A DNA stretch of 64,000 bases from an uncultured Chitinophaga sp. (GTDB taxonomy: Bacteria; Bacteroidota; Bacteroidia; Chitinophagales; Chitinophagaceae), in contig NZ_CABHOU010000025.1 in the NCBI RefSeq assembly GCF_902168175.1, forward strand, positions 434,001 through 498,000, given 5' to 3'. Both the position numbers and the translations under genes were made by a program. The notes beneath the pieces are model-generated. The model had not been told where the DNA came from and did no database searches. It worked only from the letters and a program-made list of their open reading frames with translations. Shown piece by piece: positions 35,255 through 43,725 of this stretch. Every line of letters starts with the position of its first letter. Position 1 is the first letter of the stretch.

Positions 35255-35280
35255 CTTTTTTTATATCCGTTTGTGATGGA

Positions 35281-35937
35281 TCAACCACGTATTTTCTGTA
35301 ACTCGTCCTGGGTGATTTCTTTGTACCCCTTGGGAATATCGAACACCGACGCCGGCACCGGGCTCAAGTCGACTTTGGTAGCCGTCACTTTCATCTTAGA
35401 ACCCGCCCCGGCTATTATTTCAAACTCAAGCGGAATGCCTGAAAGGTTCATGAACCGGCGGTTATACAAACGGTTCTCAGGCACGAGTTCGGGCGTATAA
35501 TACACTTCGAACGTTGTGCCATCGGGCATTTTACCAATAGCCTTGCGGCATTTATACCCCTGTATTTCCTTTACCTCTTTCTGATCGGTGAATTTGATGC
35601 TTTCGTAATTACGTGTCTCTTTTTCATAAGCCGCTTTGTCAGAACGGATCATGTACTTGTCACCGTGATTATCCAGCAATGTGATCATTGTTTGGCTTTT
35701 GCGGTTCAGGAAGTACGTGTAGTTAACAACGTTAAAGATCATATCAATACGGCTGTCATCGCCACGGATGTACTGGGTGAAAGTACTGTTGGCAAACATG
35801 GCGTCCATTTGCAGGTGTTCGGGCGGCACCTCTATCTTATACTCGACCTTAGCATCGGAGATCGTGCGTTGCGCGCACAATACCGATGGCAGTCCGAGCA
35901 GGACCGTAGTGAACAGGCGTAATAAACTTTTCTTCAT
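35281..35937 (-). CDS. Secreted protein, DUF4412/GLPGLI-like
   Basis: The 218-aa product has a signal peptide (residues 1-22, LLGLPSVLCAQ). The mature part resembles the Bacteroidota DUF4412 or GLPGLI-type periplasmic proteins: a start with ISDAKVEYKIEVPPEH, a central IKFTDQKEVKEIQGYKCRKA (the common 'G-Y-x-C-x-K-A' motif), and later GTTFEVYYTPELVPENRLYN. Such proteins are of unknown function and probably bind or sense something in the periplasm. Family placement is tentative. Confidence 0.75.
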   Translation of the reverse strand: MKKSLLRLFTTVLLGLPSVLCAQRTISDAKVEYKIEVPPEHLQMDAMFANSTFTQYIRGDDSRIDMIFNVVNYTYFLNRKSQTMITLLDNHGDKYMIRSDKAAYEKETRNYESIKFTDQKEVKEIQGYKCRKAIGKMPDGTTFEVYYTPELVPENRLYNRRFMNLSGIPLEFEIIAGAGSKMKVTATKVDLSPVPASVFDIPKGYKEITQDELQKIRG

Positions 35938-35996
35938 GGTGTTTCAGTATTTCATAGGGATGTAATGAAAAATATGTGCCAGTTGGACCAAACTCG

Positions 35997-36776
35997 CTAC
36001 CAGACTGGCTTTTCCTTATTCAGGAAGGCCTTTATGCCCTGCCGGCAATCAGGATGCTCCCTGGTTACTGCATTTTGCCTGGCTGCTTCTTCCAATGCTG
36101 CCTGTAAGGGCAGATCAAGCGCAGTAGCCACCAGTTTTTTAGTCAGTTTTAAAGAATTTGCCGAGGCATCGTCACACAGTTCTTTTGCCAGGGCATCAAC
36201 CATCACATTTATCTCATCCGCAGCCACCACTCTATTTATCAACCCAAACTCCTGCGCTTGTTGGGCGCTTACCAGCTTACCGGTCAACAGTAATTCACGG
36301 GCACGCCCCTCTCCTATCTTTCTTACCAAAAACACCGATACCAGTGCGGGTACAAATCCGATTTTCACTTCTGTATAACCAAACTTAGCTGCGGGCACCG
36401 CGTAGCTAAAATCGCACACAGTGGCCAGTCCACAGCCGCCTGCAACGGCATGCCCTTCTATCCGGGCAATTACTATTTTATCATGGGCGTAAATCAGTTG
36501 CATCAACTGCATTAACTGCCGGGAATCGGCCAGATTTTCTTCGTAGCTATTACGCTGTAACTGCTGTAGGTATTCCAAATCAGCGCCGGCACAAAAGGCT
36601 TCTCCATTTGCTGCCAATATAATCACTTTTACCGCATCGCTGGCACCTGCCGTATTAAAGGCATCTGTCAACTCTTTCACCACCTCTCCGTTAAGCGCGT
36701 TGCGTTTTTCAGGCCGGTTTAGCGTAATGGTAGCCACTCTGCCGGCTAACTCGTAAGTGATGAACGAATAGGACAT
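35997..36776 (-). CDS. Enoyl-CoA hydratase/isomerase family, methylglutaconyl-CoA hydratase-like
   Basis: The 259-aa crotonase-fold enzyme hydrates a 2-enoyl-CoA. It shows ITLNRPEKRNALNGEVVKEL, the oxyanion-hole segment AANGEAFCAGADLEYLQQL and GHAVAGGCGLATVCDF. TEVKIGFVPALVSVFLVRKI resembles the LiuC/AtuE group that acts on 3-methylglutaconyl-CoA in leucine breakdown, where the second catalytic Glu position differs from classic crotonase. No other leucine-degradation gene is adjacent, so the exact substrate is open. Confidence 0.88.
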   Translation of the reverse strand: MSYSFITYELAGRVATITLNRPEKRNALNGEVVKELTDAFNTAGASDAVKVIILAANGEAFCAGADLEYLQQLQRNSYEENLADSRQLMQLMQLIYAHDKIVIARIEGHAVAGGCGLATVCDFSYAVPAAKFGYTEVKIGFVPALVSVFLVRKIGEGRARELLLTGKLVSAQQAQEFGLINRVVAADEINVMVDALAKELCDDASANSLKLTKKLVATALDLPLQAALEEAARQNAVTREHPDCRQGIKAFLNKEKPVW

Positions 36777-36853
36777 CGGTTGTTTTAACCAAAAATAAGG
36801 GAATTCTGCTTATAACAAATACCCTATGGATAAACGGGTGTGCATCAAATAAA

Positions 36854-36885
36854 AACTCCGTGTTAACCTACGCCAACACGGAGTT
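36854..36885 (-). terminator. pafA terminator
   Basis: Perfect 11-bp arms (36854-36864 and 36875-36885) are followed on the minus strand by TTTTATTTG. It lies 22 nt after the pafA stop. Confidence 0.85.
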
Positions 36886-36906
36886 CTAACTATTTGCAAA
36901 CCACGC

Positions 36907-38562
36907 TTAGTGGGCCACTTCGGTGATTACATGCCCAACGTTACCGCTCGGCATTTGTATGCGTAACATAGCTGCCACAGTAGGCGCAATATCCGTCATT
37001 TCGGTATTACGGTTGGTTCTACCGGGTTTAACGCCCCACCCCATCCATACCAGTGGTATGTGTGCGTCGTATGGGTTCCATACACCGTGTGAGGTACCAG
37101 TATTGCCACCTGCAATCCAGCCTGGTTGTAGGGTAAACATTACATCGCCGCTACGTTTGGCGTTATAACCAGCCGTTACCATGTTTTTTATTGGCTGCGT
37201 AAGACTGCCTGCACCTATACTTTTCAGATCGAACGCCTCCTGTACTCCAGGTATTTTCTTCAGTTCATCGATCAGGTACTCTTTTACTTCCGCCATTTTA
37301 ACTTTGGGAATAGCAGCATAGTTCAGGTACAGTTCGTAGTTATCTGCATCCAGGATGGCTTTATCTATACCAAACTCCTTTTTCACACCTGCGTTAAGGA
37401 TTTTAACGCTTTCGCCAGTGCTAACAGTGCCGCCGTGCATCCTGTTTTCTTTGCTATAACCGGGAACATGCGCCACGCCGTGGTCGGCAGTTATAAAATA
37501 TAACCACTGACCTTTACCTACAGTTTTATCAAGGAATTTAAAGAATTCACCCAGATCTTTATCGAGGCGCAGGTAAGTATCTTCTGCTTCTATGGAATTA
37601 GGACCAAACTGGTGACCTACATAGTCGGTAGAGGAAAGGCTTACAGCCAGAAAATCGGTTACGCCGTTAGTACCCATCCTGTTAGATTCTACCGCCCTTT
37701 TTGCAAATTCGAGGGTATAAGTATTGCCGGCGGGTAAGCTGGCCAGCTGTGCAGGGCCTGCTATTTTATGCGGGAACGACGTACCATTCTCCCCTTTGAA
37801 CTTGCCTTCGTAAGGTTTTTCGTCGGCAGTGCTAAGGGTATAAGTGGAGATGGGATACAGTGTATTCCAGGGTTGCGCGGTATACTGCTCTGGCAGTTTT
37901 TCGTCGTTAAACTGGTTTACCCAATCCGGCAGCACGTTTGTATAATAAGTACTGGTAATAAATTTACCTGCGCTACCATCGTACCAGTAAGCTCCGTTAG
38001 CGGTGTGCCCGGCAGGCAAAATGGCACCACGGTCTTTAATGGCGATGCCGATGGTACGGCTCTTGAAGTTGGTGGCCATACGAAGCTCGTCGGCCACGGT
38101 GGTTACGAGCATATTTTTCGGGCTCATCTGCCCTGCTTTGGAAGAGCTGCCTACAGTTTTTACGGTAGAATCTTCTGCGCAATACATTTCACGGTTTAAC
38201 TGCCTGTCGTACCAGCCGTTACCGATAATACCGTGAATAGCCGGCACAGAACCTGTGTAGGCACAGGCGTGGCCGCAGCCGGTAATAGTGGGGGTATATG
38301 GAATAAAAGTGTTTTCGCAGGTAAACCCTTCTCTCAATAATCTTTTAAATCCATCGTTTGAATAACGATCGTAGTACCGGTAAAGATAGTCCCAGCGCAT
38401 CTGGTCTACCACCATTCCGACTACGAGTTTAGGTCTTGCTACTGATTTCGGGCTGCGTGAGCTTACATACGACGTGGTGTTTGACGGCGACGTGGCCTTC
38501 TGGGCGTATGCCCCGCTGCTGAGCAGCAGCAGTGCGGAAGCCCAAAAAAAATTTGATCTCAT
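36907..38562 (-). CDS. pafA: PafA-type alkaline phosphatase
   Basis: The 551-aa secreted enzyme belongs to the alkaline phosphatase superfamily. A signal peptide is seen at residues 1-20 (LLLLSSGAYAQ). Metal and nucleophile motifs are VGMVVDQMRWDYLYRYYDRY (first Asp), PTITGCGHACAYTGSVPAIH (Thr nucleophile near residue 95 with the following G-C-G-H), SSTDYVGHQFGPNS (Asp and His), and FITADHGVAHVPG (Asp-His). This set matches PafA, a calcium-using phosphomonoesterase widespread in Bacteroidota and active even when phosphate is plentiful. It is divergent from the alpha-oxoamine synthase gene, with back-to-back promoters. Confidence 0.93.
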   Translation of the reverse strand: MRSNFFWASALLLLSSGAYAQKATSPSNTTSYVSSRSPKSVARPKLVVGMVVDQMRWDYLYRYYDRYSNDGFKRLLREGFTCENTFIPYTPTITGCGHACAYTGSVPAIHGIIGNGWYDRQLNREMYCAEDSTVKTVGSSSKAGQMSPKNMLVTTVADELRMATNFKSRTIGIAIKDRGAILPAGHTANGAYWYDGSAGKFITSTYYTNVLPDWVNQFNDEKLPEQYTAQPWNTLYPISTYTLSTADEKPYEGKFKGENGTSFPHKIAGPAQLASLPAGNTYTLEFAKRAVESNRMGTNGVTDFLAVSLSSTDYVGHQFGPNSIEAEDTYLRLDKDLGEFFKFLDKTVGKGQWLYFITADHGVAHVPGYSKENRMHGGTVSTGESVKILNAGVKKEFGIDKAILDADNYELYLNYAAIPKVKMAEVKEYLIDELKKIPGVQEAFDLKSIGAGSLTQPIKNMVTAGYNAKRSGDVMFTLQPGWIAGGNTGTSHGVWNPYDAHIPLVWMGWGVKPGRTNRNTEMTDIAPTVAAMLRIQMPSGNVGHVITEVAH

Positions 38563-38588
38563 GGCTACAATAAAAAAGGTTTATCAAA

Positions 38589-38596
38589 CAAAAGTA
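38589..38596 (-). promoter_or_regulatory. -7 box of pafA
   Basis: TACTTTTG on the minus strand matches TAnnTTTG, 26 nt before the pafA ATG. The divergent -7 box at 38626 is 30 nt away. Confidence 0.6.
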
Positions 38597-38625
38597 ACCT
38601 AAGTTTACAAAAAATAATATTTTAA

Positions 38626-38633
38626 TACCTTTG
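38626..38633 (+). promoter_or_regulatory. -7 box of the alpha-oxoamine synthase gene
   Basis: TACCTTTG matches TAnnTTTG and lies 41 nt before the ATG. The -33 region reads GTTTAC, so it is weaker than the ribosomal promoters. Confidence 0.65.
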
Positions 38634-38674
38634 TGGGGTGATTGATCATATTCAATTAAAAAATATTTAACATC

Positions 38675-39922
38675 ATGGATATATTCGAGAAACTAACTAG
38701 AAATCTCGGTCCTATCGGCCAACACTCTGACAGAGCACATGGATACTTTGCTTTCCCTAAGCTGGAAGGCGAAATCGGGAACCGTATGAACTTCCGCGGG
38801 AAAGAAAAGATTGTATGGAGCCTTAACAACTACCTCGGTCTGGCAAATCACCCGGAAGTACGTGCAATAGATGCGGAAGCTGCTAAAGAATTCGGCCTGG
38901 GTTACCCAATGGGCGCCCGTATGATGAGTGGTAACTCGAATTATCATGAGCAACTCGAAAAAGAACTTTCCGAATTTGAAAAGAAAGAAGACACGGTGCT
39001 ACTGAACTTTGGTTACCAGGGTATCATGAGCGCTATTGATGCGCTTTGCGGCCGTCACGACATTATCGTGTACGATGCAGAAAGCCACGCTTGTATTATC
39101 GACGGCCTTCGCCTGCACCCGGGTCACCGCTATGTGTATAAGCATAACGACGTAGCGGATTGCGAAAAACAGCTGAAACGTGCTACAGAGCGCCTGAAAG
39201 ACAATGGCGGTAACGGTGGTATTCTCGTTATTACAGAAGGTGTATTCGGTATGGGCGGCGACCAGGGCAAACTGAAAGAAATCGTTGCACTGAAAAAAGA
39301 TTATGAATTCCGTTTGCTGGTAGACGATGCCCACGGTTTTGGTACAATGGGCGAAACTGGTGCGGGTACTGGTGAAGCGCAGGGCGTGCAGGACGAAATA
39401 GATCTGTATTTCTCTACTTTCGCTAAATCTATGGCCTCTATCGGTGCTTTCATCAGCGGCGACCGTGGTATTATTAATTACCTGCGCTATAACATGCGCT
39501 CGCAGATATTCGCGAAATCAGTTCCAATGCCACTGGTGGTAGGTAATCTGAAACGTCTGCAGATGCTCCGCAATCAACCAGAACTTAAAGCAAAACTCTG
39601 GGATAATGTGGCCAAAATACAGAAAGGCCTGCGTGACAGGGGCTTCGACATCGGTCATACCGATTCTCCGGTTACACCTATCTACCTGAAAGGTGATATC
39701 CCGGAAGCCACTGCCATGTGCCTGGATTTGCGCGAGAACTACAACATCTTCTGTTCTATCGTGGTTTACCCTGTAATCCCGAAAGGCCAGATCATCTACC
39801 GCATTATCCCTACCGCATCGCATACCGACCAGGATATCGAGGAAACACTGAACGCGTTCAGCGAAACCAAAAAGAAACTGGACAACAAAGTATACCAGGT
39901 AGCGGAAATTCCTGTAGTATAA
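38675..39922 (+). CDS. Alpha-oxoamine synthase family enzyme (serine palmitoyltransferase / cysteate acyltransferase-like)
   Basis: The 415-aa PLP enzyme condenses an amino acid with an acyl thioester. It shows LNNYLGLANHPEVRAIDAEA, YPMGARMMSGNSNYHEQLEK, LVDDAHGFGTMGETGAG (PLP-contact Asp and His) and the Schiff-base Lys in STFAKSMASIGAFISGD near residue 250. Family members make sphinganine precursors, capnine precursors, biotin intermediates or 2-amino-3-ketobutyrate. The segment GARMMSGNS replaces the GSR motif of typical serine palmitoyltransferases, so this may be a different branch, such as the cysteate acyltransferase of sulfonolipid synthesis. The specific substrate is inference. Confidence 0.85.
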   Translation: MDIFEKLTRNLGPIGQHSDRAHGYFAFPKLEGEIGNRMNFRGKEKIVWSLNNYLGLANHPEVRAIDAEAAKEFGLGYPMGARMMSGNSNYHEQLEKELSEFEKKEDTVLLNFGYQGIMSAIDALCGRHDIIVYDAESHACIIDGLRLHPGHRYVYKHNDVADCEKQLKRATERLKDNGGNGGILVITEGVFGMGGDQGKLKEIVALKKDYEFRLLVDDAHGFGTMGETGAGTGEAQGVQDEIDLYFSTFAKSMASIGAFISGDRGIINYLRYNMRSQIFAKSVPMPLVVGNLKRLQMLRNQPELKAKLWDNVAKIQKGLRDRGFDIGHTDSPVTPIYLKGDIPEATAMCLDLRENYNIFCSIVVYPVIPKGQIIYRIIPTASHTDQDIEETLNAFSETKKKLDNKVYQVAEIPVV

Positions 39923-39942
39923 CTATTACAATACTTTATATG

Positions 39943-39974
39943 AAAAAGGGGAAAGCAGTTGCTTTCCCCTTTTT
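39943..39974 (+). terminator. Terminator of the alpha-oxoamine synthase gene
   Basis: Near-perfect 15-nt arms (39943-39957 and 39960-39974) end in an unbroken T-run (39970-39977). Two further hairpins follow: 39978-39998, and a 9-bp one at 40005-40026. Confidence 0.9.
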
Positions 39975-40045
39975 TTTGCCCTACCGACACGTAAGGGCAA
40001 AAAAAGGGCTGAATAAATTCAGCCCTGGCAAACAAATCGTTCTTT

Positions 40046-40192
40046 CACTAGGTGTAATACTAGTTTCTCATTAGGATTGGTACATTCTACTTTTCACTAG
40101 GACATGGTAAACTACTTTTCACTAGGATATGGATAAACATCTTCTTCTTTTCATATTAGGACATGGTCGAAACGTAAATCATTAGGACATGG
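40046..40192 (+). repeat. Array of six imperfect direct repeats (core CAYTAGGAYATGG)
   Basis: Copies start at 40046, 40069, 40095, 40120, 40152 and 40180, spaced 23-32 nt apart. The better copies read CACTAGGACATGG, CACTAGGATATGG and CATTAGGACATGG, each preceded by a TTTTC-like pyrimidine run and followed by TAAA. Repeat drift and unequal spacing argue against CRISPR. Binding sites for a regulator or initiator are possible. Confidence 0.75.
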
Positions 40193-40396
40193 TAAATAAA
40201 CTTCTTCGAATTAAATAGGTCTTCATAGAAAGCTGGAGTTCTCCTCCAAAAAAATAATGTATAAATATTTTGTATGTATTTCTGCTTGTAAAAATCTTCA
40301 CTATCCGACCTCTACATCTGCGCCTGCTCTCATTCTCTCGCTCTATTCAAAAGTAGATCACTTCTACCGTATATCAATAACACGATCGTGGTATTT

Positions 40397-40795
40397 TGTT
40401 AATAAGTTGTTAAGCGATTATTAACGAACGACACAATAAGCACGTTTTGGTTTGAAAATCACGAATTAAAGGGCCATTTTTAGCCGTTTTTTTTAATATG
40501 TTGGGTTATTAACAATGTGTGAATAACCACCATAAACCTAGGCATACTAACGGTTTAGGCCGATTTTTACGGTTTTTATGGAGTTGTTAACACCCAGACT
40601 GGCAATTGTTATTTGCTATTAACAAACTGCGCCTCGTTTTCAGGCGAAAATGGCGCGTTTTGAACGCAATCCGGGGCCGATTTGTTAACGATTTATATAA
40701 CACTAAATGTGTAAAAGGGGTATAGATGACAGAACGGACTAATGGATTAAAGTTGATAATATGAGCATCTTTTAGCGATGCGGCATACGTTAACG
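40397..40795. other. Cluster of DnaA-box-like 9-mers (possible origin or operator cluster)
   Basis: Sites seen: TGTTAATAA (40397), TTATTAACG (40418), TTATTAACA (40506), TGTGAATAA (40518, i.e. TTATTCACA on the minus strand), TTGTTAACA (40584), CTATTAACA (40616), TTGTTAACG (40682) and CGTTAACG near 40,789. One is an exact match to the DnaA box TTATNCACA; the rest are one or two changes away. The region is AT-rich. dnaA is not in the window. An origin is a guess that needs GC-skew data. Confidence 0.4.
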
Positions 40796-41090
40796 ATCAC
40801 CACATTCAGCGGAAATTCACTAAGTAGCCTGACTTTAAAATGTTTAAACACTTCGTCGACCATACATCTTACATAATTGATGGGTAGAATATAATGGAAG
40901 GATCAGCTAACAGGCTGGCGTTGACTGTCATATGCAGCTTAAAAGGGCTGTTAACAAACCAGGTGTAAGAAATAGACGGTGAGAAGCGACGAAGCCTGAA
41001 CCTTGGCCGTATAAAGACCTCCTGCGGTAGACGCGCAGGGCGGCGTTTTAGAATGCCGGTACAAATAATGACGGCGACGCCCATAAATAC

Positions 41091-41118
41091 AAAAAGACCG
41101 GCTAAAACCGGTCTTTTT
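41091..41118 (-). terminator. purL terminator
   Basis: Perfect 11-bp arms (41091-41101 and 41108-41118) are followed by U-rich sequence on the minus strand, 21 nt after the purL stop. Confidence 0.9.
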
Positions 41119-41139
41119 GTGCGAATATGCTTGATATAA

Positions 41140-43365
41140 CTAGTGCTCCAGGTGTTTTTCCAGGGCAGTATCATATTTTTTCTTCCATTCTTCGGTACGA
41201 CCCCAGTCTTCACCGTTAACAATCACGTTTTCGCCTTTCACCACACCTACTTTCTCGTAACGTACGCTATGTTCGGAAGCATCTACCAGTGTATGCAGGA
41301 GCGCCTCGAATTTTTCACGGTCTGCAGGGCTTACAGTCACCACTACGCGGCTCTGCGCCTCGCCAAACAGGTAAGCATCTTTACGGAAGTGATCATTAGT
41401 TTTCAGTTCGAAACCGAAGCCTCTGTGCATCGCGCTTTCCAGCGCAGTGATGAACAAACCGCCTTCACTAACGTCGTGTACAGACTGAACCAGACCAGAC
41501 TTAATCACTTTAGCTACTGCCTGCTGTAACTGGAATTCTTCATCCAGGTTAAAGTGAGGCGCGGGGCTGAATTCCACACCAATGATTTTGTGCAGGTATT
41601 CAGAGCTGTTGATATCATTATAACTACGGCCAACCAGGTATACCAGGTCACCTTCGTTTTTAAAGTCGAGCGTCATACGGTCTTCGAAATTCAGTACACC
41701 TACCATACCTATTGTTGGTGTAGGATATACTGGTCCGTCGGGAGACTGGTTGTAGAAGCTTACGTTACCGCCGGTTACCGGGGTATTGAACTTGCGGCAG
41801 GCGTCGCCCATACCTTTCAGCGCATTTACGAACTGGAAGTATACTTCAGGATCGTAAGGGTTGCCGAAGTTCAGGCAGTTAGTGATAGCAACGGGCTCGC
41901 CACCGGAACATACGATGTTACGGGCAGCTTCCGCTACTGCAATCTGACCGCCTTTCAAAGGATCGGCGTACACATAACGGCTGTTACAGTCGGTCGTCAT
42001 AGCCAGGGCCTTTTTGGTACCTTTTACTACAACAATGGCCGCATCGCTGGGCGCATTGGTAGAGGCGTTGGCGGTACCTACCATGCTGTCGTACTGCGTG
42101 TAAACCCAACGTTTAGAGGCAATATTCGGCAACTGTACCATTCTTTCGGCAGCAAACTTCAGGTTCTGCACGTCCGGAATATTCTGGATCTCAAAAGCTT
42201 TGATTTTCTCGAAGTACTTCGGCTCTACATAAGCCCTGTGGTACTGAGGGGCACCGCCACCGAGTACCATGCTTTCTGCAGGCAGGTCGGCTTCCAGCTC
42301 GCCGTTCATATAGAACTTCAGGCTTGGGTCTTTGGTTACTTCACCGATTTGTACGCAGTGGAGGTCCCATTTATCGAAGATGCGCAGTACTTCTGCTTCG
42401 CGACCTTTTTTGATCACGATGAGCATACGTTCCTGGCTTTCGCTGAGCAGCATTTCCCAGCCCTTCATATTTTCCTGGCGGGTAGGCACTTTATCCAGCT
42501 GGATCTTCATACCATGCTCACCTTTAGCGCTCATTTCAGCAGTAGAACAAGTGATGCCTGCTGCACCCATATCCTGCATACCAACGAGTGCGCCGGTAGG
42601 GATAATTTCAAGACAGGCTTCCAGCAGTTTCTTTTCCTGGAAAGGATCGCCCACCTGTACGGCCGGCAGGTCCTGCGCACTTTCTTCAGTAATATCGGCC
42701 GATGCGAAAGAAGCACCACCGATACCATCTTTACCGGTAGCGGAGCCTACGATGAATACCGGGTTACCTTCGCCGAAAGAAGTAGCAGAAACAGTTTGAC
42801 CTACTTTTACCACACCAACGCTCATTGCGTTTACCAGCGGATTGGTGCTGTAGCAGTCCTCGAAGTAAACTTCACCGCCCACAGTAGGTACGCCGAAGCA
42901 GTTACCATAGTGGCTGATACCGTCTACCACACCTTTAAGCAGGTGCTGTGTTTTTTTATCGTTGATGTTGCCGAAACGCAGAGAGTTAAGCGTAGCAACA
43001 GGGCGTGCGCCCATTGTGAAAATATCGCGGTGAATACCCCCTACGCCAGTAGCAGCGCCCTGAAAAGGCTCGATAGCGGAGGGGTGATTATGTGATTCTA
43101 TTTTAAATACAACGGCATAACCATCGCCGATGTCTACCAGACCCGCATTTTCCTCACCGGCTTTCACCAATAAACGATCGCCATCACGCGGGAGTGTTTT
43201 TAACCAGACAATAGAATTTTTATAGCTGCAATGCTCACTCCACATAACAGAGTACATGCTCAGTTCTGTGAAATTGGGCGTACGGCCTAAAACGGATTTT
43301 ATTCTCTCAAATTCATCTGCGGTAAGTCCCAGCTGTTCAGCCGTTTCTACGGTAGTGGTTTGCAT
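41140..43365 (-). CDS. purL: Phosphoribosylformylglycinamidine synthase II
   Basis: The 741-aa protein is the small PurL type, which needs separate PurQ and PurS. It converts FGAR, glutamine and ATP to FGAM in purine synthesis. Motifs are [18 protein letters not shown] (residues 42-59), [39 protein letters not shown] and the second-half [20 protein letters not shown] with [17 protein letters not shown]. Length is right for small PurL; the class I form is about 1300 aa. It is a single-gene unit with a consensus promoter and a terminator. purQ and purS are not nearby. Confidence 0.97.
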   Translation of the reverse strand: MQTTTVETAEQLGLTADEFERIKSVLGRTPNFTELSMYSVMWSEHCSYKNSIVWLKTLPRDGDRLLVKAGEENAGLVDIGDGYAVVFKIESHNHPSAIEPFQGAATGVGGIHRDIFTMGARPVATLNSLRFGNINDKKTQHLLKGVVDGISHYGNCFGVPTVGGEVYFEDCYSTNPLVNAMSVGVVKVGQTVSATSFGEGNPVFIVGSATGKDGIGGASFASADITEESAQDLPAVQVGDPFQEKKLLEACLEIIPTGALVGMQDMGAAGITCSTAEMSAKGEHGMKIQLDKVPTRQENMKGWEMLLSESQERMLIVIKKGREAEVLRIFDKWDLHCVQIGEVTKDPSLKFYMNGELEADLPAESMVLGGGAPQYHRAYVEPKYFEKIKAFEIQNIPDVQNLKFAAERMVQLPNIASKRWVYTQYDSMVGTANASTNAPSDAAIVVVKGTKKALAMTTDCNSRYVYADPLKGGQIAVAEAARNIVCSGGEPVAITNCLNFGNPYDPEVYFQFVNALKGMGDACRKFNTPVTGGNVSFYNQSPDGPVYPTPTIGMVGVLNFEDRMTLDFKNEGDLVYLVGRSYNDINSSEYLHKIIGVEFSPAPHFNLDEEFQLQQAVAKVIKSGLVQSVHDVSEGGLFITALESAMHRGFGFELKTNDHFRKDAYLFGEAQSRVVVTVSPADREKFEALLHTLVDASEHSVRYEKVGVVKGENVIVNGEDWGRTEEWKKKYDTALEKHLEH

Positions 43366-43725
43366 GTAAGTTTACGATTTTAAAAGAAGATGCAAATCTA
43401 CATGCTTTTATATCAATAGACAAGAAACAGCTCATTTGTGACAAGAATGTAAGTAACCGATACATTGTGCCTTACCTGACAGGATAAAATGGGTTGGAAA
43501 CATGTGATTTTCAAGACTTTCAGAAAAGGTTGAAAATCAATACACGCACATATGAATTATGTTATTTTTAATATATCAGTTTCGAGCAACTGGTTCCTCA
43601 GTTTTTTGGCCAAATTTCAAAAAAAGCGCCCTTTAGCCATCAAAATGCAATATTTAGATTAAAAAATGTTTAATTCTTGCATTTTAAAGATAAGAAGTGT
43701 TTTTTTGTAGAAAATTATTCACAGC
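43366..43725. other. Divergent regulatory region purL / glnN
   Basis: The 360-nt gap holds the purL promoter and two inverted repeats on the glnN side. One has 9-bp arms 43506-43514 and 43530-43538, the other 9-bp arms 43642-43650 and 43677-43685. The second ends 41 nt before the glnN ATG and may cover its promoter. No clear TAnnTTTG box was seen for glnN. Confidence 0.6.
43393..43423 (-). promoter_or_regulatory. Promoter of purL
   Basis: TTG (43421-43423), 20 nt and TAGATTTG (43393-43400) on the minus strand match the Bacteroidota consensus, with the ATG 28 nt after the box. No purine riboswitch was recognised in the leader, which is too short for one. Confidence 0.85.

Larger units (their letters stand above)
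39975..41090. other. Long gene-free region between the alpha-oxoamine synthase gene and purL
   Basis: About 1.1 kb without a convincing gene. It contains the trailing hairpins, a direct-repeat array (40046-40192), an AT-rich section with many TTATTAACA-like 9-mers (40397-40795), and nothing recognisable from about 40,800 to the purL terminator. The minus-strand frame at 40,869-41,222 overlaps the end of purL and is not credible. Such a long spacer is unusual for this window, where most gaps are below 400 nt. Confidence 0.6.

Noticed and set aside
40046..40192. Direct-repeat array as a CRISPR
   Set aside because: Repeats are about 13 nt, imperfect and unequally spaced, and no cas genes are in the window.
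40869..41222. 117-aa minus-strand open frame after purL
   Set aside because: It overlaps the end of purL by 83 nt in another frame and runs through the purL terminator; no protein-like pattern.
41554..43095. 513-aa plus-strand open frame
   Set aside because: It is fully antisense to purL, which has complete family motifs; the antisense product resembles nothing.
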